From the NCBI GenBank assembly GCA_900540985.1, contig UQIC01000016.1, positions 1 through 48,251 on the forward strand: a stretch of DNA of 48,251 nt, read 5' to 3'. Shown here piece after piece: positions 24,875 to 31,934 of the stretch. This DNA comes from an uncultured Collinsella sp. GTDB taxonomy: Bacteria > Actinomycetota > Coriobacteriia > Coriobacteriales > Coriobacteriaceae. Positions within the stretch are counted from its first letter, which is position 1. Each line of letters starts with the position of its first letter. A program made the translations under genes and the position numbers. Under the pieces are notes generated by a model, which worked only from the letters and a program-made list of their open reading frames with translations, did not search any database and was not told where the DNA came from.

Positions 24875-26062
24875 ATGACCGAGCTCCAAGAACTCCGTCG
24901 CTATCGCCGCGATCTCCATCGCATTCCGGAGCTCGATTTCGATCTTCCGCAAACCATCGCTTATATCGAGGGCGTACTGGCACCGCTCGCTTGCGAGGTG
25001 ACCCATCCGTGCCCCAGCTGCGTCTGCGCTTTCTTCGATGCTGGCGTTGGCGCCGCACATGCCACGGCGATTCGGGCCGACATGGATGCGCTGCCCATTG
25101 CCGAGGCAACAGGGGCAGCGTTCGCCTCGACACATCCCGGCAAGATGCACGCTTGCGGACATGACGGACACATGGCTATGGCACTTGCCGCCGCGACATA
25201 TGTCGACCGTACGATTCGCGAGCAGCCGGCCGCCATGAGGCGCAACGTGCTTTTTGTGTTCCAGCCGGCCGAGGAAACGACCGGTGGTGCCAAGACGGTA
25301 TGCGAGAGCGGCGTGTTCGAGCGCTACGGGGTCGACCGCATTTTTGGCTTTCACGTGTGGCCCGATCTGCCTGCCGGCACGTTGGCGAGTTGTTCCGGTC
25401 CGCTGCTGGCGCGTTCGAGCGAGACGCATATCCATATTCACGGTACGAGCATCCATATTGCTAAGACTTATGGCGTGCCGGTTGAGGAGTCGCACGATGC
25501 CGCGTTGGCGGCAGCGAAGTTTTTGGTTGCCGAGCGCGAGCTGATGGACGAGTTGGGCACCGATGAGCCCTGTATTGGTAAGTTTGGCCTGCTGCAGGCC
25601 GGCACTGTCTGCAATGCGGTGGCGGGGGAGGCCCATGTGGCTGGCAGCCTGCGCGTGTTTACAGACGGTATGTTCGACCGTGCGCGCGAGGGCGTGCGCC
25701 GTGTGCTCGATGAGGCGTGCGCTGCAACGGGCTGCACGTACGATCTCGACTTTGCCGAGGGCTATCCGCCGGTTGACAACGACCCCGAGTTGTTTGCCAA
25801 TGTCGCGCCCGTCTTGCCCGAGCTACAGCTCGTAGATGAGCCTTTGCTGATTGCCGAGGACTTCGCTTTCTATCAGCGCCATCTGCCGGGCGTGTTCTTC
25901 TTGCTGGGCACGGGCGTTCCTGTCAGTCAGGATAATCCGAGCGACGCCGAGGGCTGCCCCGCCTATGCCACGAGTGCCCTGCATACTGATACCATGCTCT
26001 TTGACGAGGAAGTCCTGCTCAAAGGCCTCGATGTCTACAAACGATTACTTTTGCTTGGTTAA
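24875..26062 (+). CDS. M20-family amidohydrolase/deacylase, candidate N-acetyl-diaminopimelate deacetylase
   Basis: The 395-residue protein is an M20D-type zinc/manganese amidohydrolase. IRADMDALPI, HACGHDGHMAMAL, FQPAEETTGGAK and FGFHVWPDLPAGTLA supply the metal ligands and catalytic Glu, and LIAEDFAFY the last His-region equivalent. ATG 24875 follows AAGGGATC; the frame is open to 24791 without a ribosome-binding site. It lies divergent from a dap operon that uses DapH, so removal of the acetyl group from N-acetyl-LL-diaminopimelate is a sensible role. General N-acyl-amino-acid hydrolysis is an alternative that the sequence cannot exclude. Confidence 0.8.
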   Translation: MTELQELRRYRRDLHRIPELDFDLPQTIAYIEGVLAPLACEVTHPCPSCVCAFFDAGVGAAHATAIRADMDALPIAEATGAAFASTHPGKMHACGHDGHMAMALAAATYVDRTIREQPAAMRRNVLFVFQPAEETTGGAKTVCESGVFERYGVDRIFGFHVWPDLPAGTLASCSGPLLARSSETHIHIHGTSIHIAKTYGVPVEESHDAALAAAKFLVAERELMDELGTDEPCIGKFGLLQAGTVCNAVAGEAHVAGSLRVFTDGMFDRAREGVRRVLDEACAATGCTYDLDFAEGYPPVDNDPELFANVAPVLPELQLVDEPLLIAEDFAFYQRHLPGVFFLLGTGVPVSQDNPSDAEGCPAYATSALHTDTMLFDEEVLLKGLDVYKRLLLLG

Positions 26063-26090
26063 TTGACGTGGACGTTTGTTCTCGAAAATA

Positions 26091-26151
26091 CGAACAAATG
26101 TACGCTATAATAGGGATGTAACTCTATAGAAACGTTTGACGTTATTAACGT
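26091..26151 (+). promoter_or_regulatory. higBA promoter and candidate operator
   Basis: TATAAT (26106-26111) is a perfect -10 box 51 nt ahead of higB. ACGTTATTAACGT (26139-26151) is a 6-bp-arm palindrome between it and the toxin start, a usual place for antitoxin autorepression. CGAACAAATGTACG (26091-26104) differs by one base from a Gram-positive LexA box. Confidence 0.5.
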
Positions 26152-26162
26152 AAGGCGATACT

Positions 26163-26444
26163 ATGATTGCATCATATAAAGATGAAGACATTGAACGCTT
26201 TGCAATGGGTGTGCGGATTAGGAAGTTCATTCCTTTTGAGCGGGTCGCCTTGAGGAAGATTCGCCAACTGCAGATCTGCGCTTCGCTTGATGATCTTCGC
26301 GTTCCGCCAGGCAATCGTCTTGAAGCGTTGAAGGGCGATCGCGCCGGTCAATATAGTATCCGTGTCAATGAGCGCTATCGGGTCTGTTTTGAGTGGAGAC
26401 AGGGGATGGCTTGGAATGTTGAAATCGTCGATTATCACAAGTGA
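26163..26444 (+). CDS. higB: HigB-type toxin (RelE/ParE superfamily ribonuclease)
   Basis: The 93-residue basic protein has the HigB layout: a central ALRKIRQLQICASLDDLRVPPGNRLEAL segment, GQYSIRVNERYRVCFEW with the catalytic Arg/Tyr-type residues, and a terminal VEIVDYHK. Members cleave mRNA in the ribosome A site and are held inactive by HigA. It is followed by and overlaps the antitoxin gene by 29 nt, with the toxin-first order characteristic of hig modules. The promoter region has a palindrome suited to autoregulation. Confidence 0.85.
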   Translation: MIASYKDEDIERFAMGVRIRKFIPFERVALRKIRQLQICASLDDLRVPPGNRLEALKGDRAGQYSIRVNERYRVCFEWRQGMAWNVEIVDYHK

Positions 26445-26757
26445 CAAAACTGATGCTGGCTTGTTGTCGCCGGTGGCCCCCGGCGAGCTTCTCAAAGAGG
26501 AATTTCTTGTCCCTATGGGTATTTCTCAATATCGCCTTGCTAAGGAGACCGGGATTCCGGCTCAGCGTATTGGGCAGATTATTTTGGGAAGGCGTCGTGT
26601 TACGGCTGACACCGATCTTCGTCTTTGCCGCTACTTTGGCCTGACGGATGGCTATTGGCTTCGAGCCCAGATCGCGTTTGACCTCGAGGCAGAGAAGAGG
26701 CGCATCGAACCGGAACTGGATAAGATCGTTCCCGTCCAGCAGGTCGTTGCGTTGTAG
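26416..26757 (+). CDS. higA: HigA-type antitoxin (XRE helix-turn-helix)
   Basis: The 113-residue protein shows the HigA pattern SPVAPGELLKEEFLVPMGISQYRLAKETGIPAQRIGQIILGRRRVTADTDLRLCRYFG, broken here only for description, followed by YWLRAQIAFDLE. The helix-turn-helix spans about residues 32-60. The ATG at 26416 lies inside the toxin gene; the frame stays open further upstream but that region belongs to higB. It should neutralise HigB and repress the shared promoter. Confidence 0.82.
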   Translation: MLKSSIITSDKTDAGLLSPVAPGELLKEEFLVPMGISQYRLAKETGIPAQRIGQIILGRRRVTADTDLRLCRYFGLTDGYWLRAQIAFDLEAEKRRIEPELDKIVPVQQVVAL

Positions 26758-26786
26758 CGCTCAAAGATGTTGAGGTTGGAGTGACG

Positions 26787-27110
26787 ATGGAACGACGCCG
26801 GCAGTCTGCCGTGTATAGTCCTGGTGGGTGCGGGTGCGTCTTGCTGCTGCTCCCGGTTATTGCTGTGAGCATTGGCGTGATGTTTGCGCTTGCTGGACTG
26901 GCGGCATCGGCACTTGTACTGTTGATTGTGGCCATTGGCGTGACGATTTGGCTGTGCCGTTCTCGCGAGCAACGTCGTGCCGATGGCAAGACCAATGTCG
27001 GATGGGTCTTCTTCCTGATCATTGCGTACCTGCTGAGTGTCAGCTACCTGGTCTTCTTTGTCCTGTTGATGATCAGCGCCTTTACCGGGGAATCCGTCAC
27101 GGTGGGTTGA
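26787..27110 (+). CDS. Small unrecognised membrane protein
   Basis: The 107-residue protein has three hydrophobic stretches: GCGCVLLLLPVIAVSIGVMFAL and the adjoining LAASALVLLIVAIGVTIWL near the N-terminal half, and VGWVFFLIIAYLLSVSYLVFF near the end, separated by an Arg-rich cytoplasmic loop CRSREQRRADGK. ATG 26787 is preferred over GTG 26781 for spacing from GGAG. It follows higA by 29 nt and may be co-transcribed. No family was recognised. Confidence 0.6.
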   Translation: MERRRQSAVYSPGGCGCVLLLLPVIAVSIGVMFALAGLAASALVLLIVAIGVTIWLCRSREQRRADGKTNVGWVFFLIIAYLLSVSYLVFFVLLMISAFTGESVTVG

Positions 27111-27216
27111 TGCGCTGCCGGCAGGCGGTCGCGCAAAGTGCGCTTGCTCGGCGTTTGGATAACTGCATTGGCCGTTTACCGCAACCTTAGCTCTCAGCTA
27201 ATGAATTCAAGTTCAG

Positions 27217-27268
27217 TCCTTCCTACGATGTGCTGTGTGCCGGCACGGTAGCCGGGTCGTAGGAAGGA
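27217..27268 (+). promoter_or_regulatory. Hairpin that sequesters the ribosome-binding site of the FxLYD-protein gene
   Basis: TCCTTCCTACGA (27217-27228) is a perfect 12-bp complement of TCGTAGGAAGGA (27257-27268). The right arm contains AGGAAGGA, the ribosome-binding site for ATG 27275. GTGCCGGCAC inside the loop is itself self-complementary. In RNA this would hide the Shine-Dalgarno sequence. Confidence 0.65.
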
Positions 27269-27274
27269 TGAATA

Positions 27275-27718
27275 ATGGCAAAAGAGGGAAAGAAGCCGAT
27301 TGGCAAGATTGTCCTAGGCGTCATCGTGGTGCTGGTTATCGTCGGTGCCGTGGGCTCTATGGGCGGCAACTCGACCGATTCGTCTGCGAACGATTCGGCA
27401 AAACCTGCCGAGACGACACAGCAGGCTGAGGAGCAAAAAGAACCGCAAGAACCGTATACCATTGCTGACGAGGCTGAAGACACCTCCAATCAGTTTGCCT
27501 ATAAGATCACGGGTACGCTGACCAATAACACGGACAAGGAAAAGAGCTACATTCAGATTGAGTATGTTCTGTATGATGCTGATGGCAACCAGGTTGGAAC
27601 GGCTCTTGCAAACACCAATCATCTGAAGGCGGGCGGCTCCTGGAAGTTCGAGGCGCTGGGCACGGTGTCTCCCGATCAGGTCGCCAGTTGGGAACGCTCG
27701 GATGTGAGCGGTTTCTAG
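27275..27718 (+). CDS. Membrane-anchored FxLYD-domain protein
   Basis: The 147-residue protein has a basic N-terminus and one hydrophobic helix (KIVLGVIVVLVIVGAVGSMG, about 11-30), a Ser/Asp/Glu/Gln-rich spacer (31-60), and an immunoglobulin-like C-terminal domain with KITGTLTNNTDKEKSYIQIEYVLYDADGNQVG, the conserved pattern of FxLYD domains. It is probably displayed outside the membrane; no lipobox Cys is seen. The ribosome-binding site is locked in the hairpin at 27217-27268. Partners and function are unknown. Confidence 0.7.
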   Translation: MAKEGKKPIGKIVLGVIVVLVIVGAVGSMGGNSTDSSANDSAKPAETTQQAEEQKEPQEPYTIADEAEDTSNQFAYKITGTLTNNTDKEKSYIQIEYVLYDADGNQVGTALANTNHLKAGGSWKFEALGTVSPDQVASWERSDVSGF

Positions 27719-27750
27719 CATGTTGCATGCACTGGGGGAGGTGAAGTCGT

Positions 27751-28173
27751 ATGCCCGATAAAAAACTGACCGAGGAGTTGCTCAATGAGCTTCTCGATGC
27801 GCCGAACATCGATGGCTATATCAGGGAGCACGACTTTGCCGCTCCGTCGCTTTCGGACTACCTGAAGCAGCTACTGCAGGAAAAGGGCTTGGAGCGCTCG
27901 CGCGTGGTTCGTATGGCCGATCTCAATGAGACCTTTGGCTATCAGATCTTTACCGGTGCGCGGCATCCGAGCCGCAATAAGGTGCTGCAGATTGCCTTTG
28001 CCATGGCGCTGACACTCAAGGAGGCCAACCGCGCCTTGACGGCGGCAGGTGCCAATATCCTCAACTGCAAGGACCGCCGTGACGCCATCATCATTTTCTG
28101 TATCGATCGTGGCTGCAGCCTGCAAAAGGTGAACGAGGAGCTGTATCGCTTTGGTGAGGAGACGGTGAGCTAA
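27751..28173 (+). CDS. Helix-turn-helix protein next to a Ser/Thr kinase
   Basis: The 140-residue, mostly helical protein has an XRE-like core: LSDYLKQLLQEKGLERSRVVRMADLNETFGYQIFTGARHPSRNKVLQIAFAM, quoted as consecutive helices, spanning about residues 34-85, then a helical tail ending GCSLQKVNEELYRFGEE. GGAGGTGA precedes the ATG by 8 nt. It lies 32 nt after the FxLYD gene and upstream of the membrane-anchored kinase, so it may be a regulator or a substrate of that kinase. Target sites are unknown. Confidence 0.68.
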   Translation: MPDKKLTEELLNELLDAPNIDGYIREHDFAAPSLSDYLKQLLQEKGLERSRVVRMADLNETFGYQIFTGARHPSRNKVLQIAFAMALTLKEANRALTAAGANILNCKDRRDAIIIFCIDRGCSLQKVNEELYRFGEETVS

Positions 28174-28218
28174 CGGCTGGCTGCCGGCGTAAGCGCCGTT
28201 CACAATATTTAGAACGTG

Positions 28219-28252
28219 CAGGGCACGGGCGTCATGGGGCGTCCGTGCCCTG
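28219..28252 (+). terminator. Hairpin between the HTH gene and the kinase gene
   Basis: CAGGGCACGG (28219-28228) and CCGTGCCCTG (28243-28252) form a perfect 10-bp stem. It ends only 16 nt before the kinase start, with TATTAT (28256-28261) between, a possible -10 box. Confidence 0.5.
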
Positions 28253-28268
28253 CGCTATTATGGATGCT

Positions 28269-29660
28269 ATGGATACTCAGAGCCCAACATATTCCGATGA
28301 TGAGCTGACCGTTGCACTCGCCGGACACCTGGCGTCACTTGAGCGCGATGACAGCTATCGCGTAGCCCGCGTGCTCAAGCGCTCCGACGTCGAGACGACC
28401 GAGCTCGTGTACTTTGAGGGCTCTGGCGGAGGATCTCTTGGCCCCTTTGTTCGCAAGCGCATCGACGCGTCGGCCCAGATTGGCGGGGCATATGAATGCC
28501 TGTTTGCGGCCCAGCATGCCGGGCGACGTTACGAGCACTTGCCTCGGATTGTCGATTGCCGCCGCGTGGGCGACGAGCTTTGCGTGGTCATGGAATACAT
28601 CGAAGGTGAAACGCTTGGGGCCCTGGTGGGGCGTTTGGGCGCGACGCCCGATTATGCTTGTGAGCTGTTTGGCGCCCTTTGTGATGCAGTTGCGGAGCTC
28701 CATGCCGGCTTTGCGCCAGCGGGGGAGATGGCTGCGCCGGTGATCCATCGCGACCTAAAGCCCTCGAATATCATCGTGTCGGGCGCGAACTATACGCCCG
28801 ATACAGGCATGACGTTTTCATCGCTGGTGATTATCGACTTGGGAATCGCTCGCGTGTGGCGCGAAGGAGCCGATGCCGATACCGTTAAGTTTGGCACGCG
28901 ACCCTATGCGCCACCCGAGCAGTACGGTTTTGGCCAGACGAGCGTGCGCAGCGATGTCTATGCGCTCGGTGCCCTGCTGTTCTTTTGTCTGACGGGGGCC
29001 GACCCCAAGCCGGGTCGGGACATGCGTGAGCAATGCGAGGCATGTGACGTCCCCGCCTCGCTTGCCGATGTTATTTGCATGGCGATGGCACTAGATCCGG
29101 GCAAGCGCTTTGCAAGCGCGAAGGCGCTAGGGCATGCTGCGCGCGCATCGTATACGTCGTCCGCACCGACGCCATCGTCCGCGCCGAATGTTGCTTCCTT
29201 CCAAGAGCCTCCAGAGCGGCGAGTTGTGTGCCCTTCGCCCGTGCTCCCCACAGATCAGTCTCAGGGTGGATTGCCGTTGGTGCCTGAGCGCCCGAATTTA
29301 CTCTCCCACATTCCCGACACCGTTGGGCGCATTTGGAACGCATTCGTCTATCTTTCGCTACTTGTTTTCTTTGCCGGAAGCCATTTTGCCGTTTTTCATC
29401 CCACAGGCGCCAACCAAAACTACCCGATATGGTTTCTCGCGATTGAGTATTTTGTCTTCGTCGACGGTCTCGTAGCGCTCATTCATTTTGTAATGCTCGA
29501 TAAACGCCGCCTTCGCCGGCGGTTTGAGCTACTCGATAGATATCGCGGTAAAAAGCTTGCAAAGCTCTGTCTCAAGGCTATGGGTGTGCTCTTGTTGGCA
29601 ATGATTATCATTGTTGCCATCGCAAACGCGACGGGCGTCGTCGATACCTCCGTCGCGTAA
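28269..29660 (+). CDS. Membrane-anchored serine/threonine protein kinase
   Basis: The 463-residue protein has a Hanks-type kinase domain (about 20-285) with the catalytic loop IHRDLKPSNI, a metal-binding IDLGIAR (DLG in place of DFG), the activation segment GTRPYAPPEQYGFGQ and SDVYALGALLFFCLTG. The N-lobe lysine is probably in FVRKRID. A Pro/Ser-rich juxtamembrane linker and two or three C-terminal membrane helices follow (FVYLSLLVFFAGSHFAVF, YFVFVDGLVALIHFVML and KAMGVLLLAMIIIVAIANA). It lacks PASTA repeats. No ribosome-binding site is seen; ATG 28269 is chosen because TATTAT at 28256-28261 would start a transcript close to it, though the in-frame ATG at 28260 is possible. Confidence 0.82.
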   Translation: MDTQSPTYSDDELTVALAGHLASLERDDSYRVARVLKRSDVETTELVYFEGSGGGSLGPFVRKRIDASAQIGGAYECLFAAQHAGRRYEHLPRIVDCRRVGDELCVVMEYIEGETLGALVGRLGATPDYACELFGALCDAVAELHAGFAPAGEMAAPVIHRDLKPSNIIVSGANYTPDTGMTFSSLVIIDLGIARVWREGADADTVKFGTRPYAPPEQYGFGQTSVRSDVYALGALLFFCLTGADPKPGRDMREQCEACDVPASLADVICMAMALDPGKRFASAKALGHAARASYTSSAPTPSSAPNVASFQEPPERRVVCPSPVLPTDQSQGGLPLVPERPNLLSHIPDTVGRIWNAFVYLSLLVFFAGSHFAVFHPTGANQNYPIWFLAIEYFVFVDGLVALIHFVMLDKRRLRRRFELLDRYRGKKLAKLCLKAMGVLLLAMIIIVAIANATGVVDTSVA

Positions 29661-29668
29661 AAGAAATA

Positions 29669-29689
29669 GGGCCCCGATTGGGGCCCTTT
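29669..29689. terminator. Bidirectional terminator after the kinase gene
   Basis: GGGCCCC (29669-29675), GATT and GGGGCCC (29680-29686) form a short GC stem followed by TTT. It lies between the convergent kinase and wall-hydrolase genes. Confidence 0.65.
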
Positions 29690-29699
29690 GACGTTAATC

Positions 29700-30833
29700 T
29701 TAGATGCGGTTCATCTGGGTTGCAACCTTGTTGTACCAGTCCTGCCACGTGGGCGGGCAGTACTTTTTGGCGGCTGCCGGGGTAAGCGTGGAGCCATAGT
29801 TGGCGCCCAGGTAGGCAACGTGGGCAGAGATGCCCTCGCTCCAGCTACCAAAGCTCCGCCAGCCGCCGCCGCGGGCGCTCCAGCCCCAGGCGTTATAGGA
29901 GCCGGCGCAATAGAGACCCTTGCTGCTCTCGACGCAGGCGATGGCAGGGGACCAGCGGGGGTCAACACCGGTGTTCCAGGCTGCCACGGCAAAGTTGTAA
30001 CCCTGGCCTGCCATGGGGGAGCCGGCGAGGTAGTTGTCAATGCGACTCGTCCACTCGTTGATAAACGAGTCGTAATCTGAGTTGCCGGTATTGGAGTTGT
30101 TCACCGTGGTGTCGATGGTGGCGTTGGCGTTGTTGGCCTGGCTGTTGGAGTTGTTGCCGCTTACGCCCTCGCCCGAGAGCTTCTCGGCGGCAGCGGCCTT
30201 GTCTGCCTCGAGCTTGGCCAGCTCGGTGGCATTTTCCTGCTCGGCTTTTGCTTGGGCTTCGCTGCGAAGCTGCTGGGCCTGTGCCAGTGCATCTTCGGCG
30301 GTTTTCTGCTCGGTCTCGAGTTGGGATTTAGTCTGTTCAAGCTCGGTCTTGTTCTGCTCGAGCTCGGTTTGCATGTTATTGAGCTGTTCGATCTCGTCGA
30401 CGCTCGAGCTCGTGATCTGGTTGGTGTATTTGCAGGTCGTGATGAACTCACCCAGGCTCTGCGCGTTGACCAGGAAGCTCACGATGGGATTGGTGCCCTT
30501 CTGATACTTGTACAGATCGCGCATGGCAGAGCTTGCCTTGGCCTGCTGCTCGGGAAGCTTAGCCTCGATTTCCTCGATGCTTGCCTCATTGGAGTCAATC
30601 TGCTTTTGCAGGTCATCGAGTTTGGTGCGGGCGTCGTTGTAGGCGCTCGTGGCGGCTTCGATCTTCTGCTGGGCTGCGGAAAGCTGGTCCTGCGTTGCCT
30701 GCGAGGCGGCATACGCCGCAACGGGGGAGAGCATCGGCGTGGCCGTCAGCGCAACGGCGAGCGCGGCGCTCGTGATGATACGAGCCGGCGTCGACGCAAT
30801 GAGCGCTGCGGTGCGATGATTCGAATGCTGCAT
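29700..30833 (-). CDS. Secreted coiled-coil peptidoglycan hydrolase with lysozyme-like C-terminal domain
   Basis: The 377-residue protein has a signal peptide with cleavage likely after AYA (about residue 43). A coiled coil of PcsB/CwlO type spans about 45-225, rich in Gln, Glu, Ala and Lys, with the DLYKYQKGTNPIVSFLVNAQS dip typical of that family. A Ser/Asn-rich linker follows, then a C-terminal domain resembling transglycosylase/glucosaminidase folds (PRWSPAIACVESSKG with the likely catalytic Glu, and YNAWGWSARGGGWRSFGSW). It probably cuts glycan strands at the division site or during wall growth. ATG 30833 follows GAGGGA; an ATG five codons earlier lacks a site. Its upstream region holds two operator-like palindromes. 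Confidence 0.8.
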   Translation of the reverse strand: MQHSNHRTAALIASTPARIITSAALAVALTATPMLSPVAAYAASQATQDQLSAAQQKIEAATSAYNDARTKLDDLQKQIDSNEASIEEIEAKLPEQQAKASSAMRDLYKYQKGTNPIVSFLVNAQSLGEFITTCKYTNQITSSSVDEIEQLNNMQTELEQNKTELEQTKSQLETEQKTAEDALAQAQQLRSEAQAKAEQENATELAKLEADKAAAAEKLSGEGVSGNNSNSQANNANATIDTTVNNSNTGNSDYDSFINEWTSRIDNYLAGSPMAGQGYNFAVAAWNTGVDPRWSPAIACVESSKGLYCAGSYNAWGWSARGGGWRSFGSWSEGISAHVAYLGANYGSTLTPAAAKKYCPPTWQDWYNKVATQMNRI

Positions 30834-30903
30834 CCAGTCCCTCTGCAATCAATCGTAGGTTATGGTTCGAACGGTATTCTACTACTGCTTTCGACCTCAA
30901 CTT

Positions 30904-30940
30904 GAACCTTAAAGGTTCCAAAGGGTCAAGTTGAACTTGA
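30904..30940. promoter_or_regulatory. Two 15-bp palindromes upstream of the wall-hydrolase gene
   Basis: GAACCTTAAAGGTTC (30904-30918) and TCAAGTTGAACTTGA (30926-30940) are each perfect 7-bp-arm palindromes around one central base, with centres 22 bp apart, about two helical turns. They lie 70-107 bp upstream of the minus-strand hydrolase start. The spacing suggests two regulator dimers on the same DNA face. They resemble MerR-family sites, but no such regulator gene is nearby. Confidence 0.55.
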
Positions 30941-31033
30941 GGCTTTGGCTTTGACCTGCAGTTATGATGAATTGTTGAGAAACCATAGAGTTCAACTTTA
31001 ACGTTACGGGCGCCTGTTTGAGAAGAGTTTAGG

Positions 31034-31068
31034 GCTGTAAAAGCTATCTCAACGTGGGATTTTACAGC
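31034..31068 (-). terminator. Terminator of the MOSC gene
   Basis: GCTGTAAAA (31034-31042) and TTTTACAGC (31060-31068) are perfect complements; the right arm touches the MOSC stop codon. In RNA from the minus strand the stem is followed by a CCCTAAACTCTTC run without strong T content. Confidence 0.5.
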
Positions 31069-31700
31069 TACAGTGCGCCCTCCTGACGAGCCTGCTCAAT
31101 CTCTTCGAGGGCTTCGGCAGGGGTGAACGAACAGGTGCCGTCGCCGAGTTTGATTACCTGGATATCGTCGCCGGCGTAGACCTCTCCGCCCTTTAGTACC
31201 ACGCCAAAAACGCCCTCGTGGGGAAAGATGCAGTCGCCGACGAGATAGTAGATGGCACAGCGTGTGTGGCAGACCTTGCCGATTTGGCTGATTTCGACAA
31301 GCACCTCGCTGCCAAGCTTGAGCTGTGTGCCCAAGGGGAGCGAGAGCAGGTTGATGCCCCGGGTTGTGAAGTTCTCGCCAAAGTCGCCCTCGTGCACATC
31401 GAGCCCGCGCGTCTGCGCCGTCTGGATGGACTCTGCGGCCAAAAAGGAAACCTGACGGTGCCAATGCCCGGCGTGCGCATCGGAGGCGAGGCCAAACTGC
31501 TCGATGACGGTGTCGTGCCCGTCGGCGACGGGTGACTTACGCGTGCCTTTGTGCTCCGACGTGTTGATTGAGACGATACGGGCAGGCCCGTTGTAGGCGT
31601 CGTTTGCCGTGCACAGGGGAGCGGTCGCTTTCGCACGTTCCGCCAGCTCGCGCCTCGCGGCATTGAGGATGGGATTATCGGTCGGATGGTCTTGGGGCAC
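31068..31700 (-). CDS. MOSC-domain protein
   Basis: The 210-residue protein carries the MOSC beta-barrel signature: ARIVSINTSEHKGTRK, FGLASDAHAGHWHRQVS, GDFGENFTTRGINL, LKLGSEVLVEISQIGKVCHTR with the conserved Cys, and FPHEGVFGVVLKGGEV. MOSC domains handle sulfur-carrying molybdenum cofactor or related sulfur transfer. The start is GTG at 31700 with AAAGG seven bases upstream. A short helical tail ends the protein. No molybdenum-cofactor gene is adjacent, so the partner is unknown. Confidence 0.8.
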   Translation of the reverse strand: MPQDHPTDNPILNAARRELAERAKATAPLCTANDAYNGPARIVSINTSEHKGTRKSPVADGHDTVIEQFGLASDAHAGHWHRQVSFLAAESIQTAQTRGLDVHEGDFGENFTTRGINLLSLPLGTQLKLGSEVLVEISQIGKVCHTRCAIYYLVGDCIFPHEGVFGVVLKGGEVYAGDDIQVIKLGDGTCSFTPAEALEEIEQARQEGAL

Positions 31701-31848
31701 GTGTGCGCCTTTCGCTCGAAGATGTCAATACGCTGAATCCTACAACAACGGTAGGTTCATTGCCCATTGTCATACAACGGTGAGCGCCGTCTTCGTGCTG
31801 GCCTTCGTGCTGGACGATTGCGTCGATTGCCATAGATACGGTGGAGCT

Positions 31849-31878
31849 TTGGGCGCCGGCGGCTTGGCACGCTAGAAT
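31849..31878 (+). promoter_or_regulatory. Putative promoter of the D-aspartate ligase gene
   Basis: TTGGGC (31849-31854) and TAGAAT (31873-31878) are separated by 18 bp, placing the transcription start about 50 nt upstream of the ATG at 31935. Confidence 0.45.
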
Positions 31879-31934
31879 AAATCAGTTGCGCAAAGACCGC
31901 CCGTTGTGTGGGCAGTTCATGATAGGAAGTTTCC

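Noticed and set aside
30926..30940. Reading the palindrome as a true SoxR box
   Set aside because: It resembles the CCTCAAG/CTTGAGG symmetry, but has an extra central base and no linked soxR; kept only as an unidentified operator.
31791..31813. Tandem duplication of CTTCGTGCTGG upstream of the D-aspartate ligase gene
   Set aside because: Only two units, outside promoter boxes; likely slippage without function.
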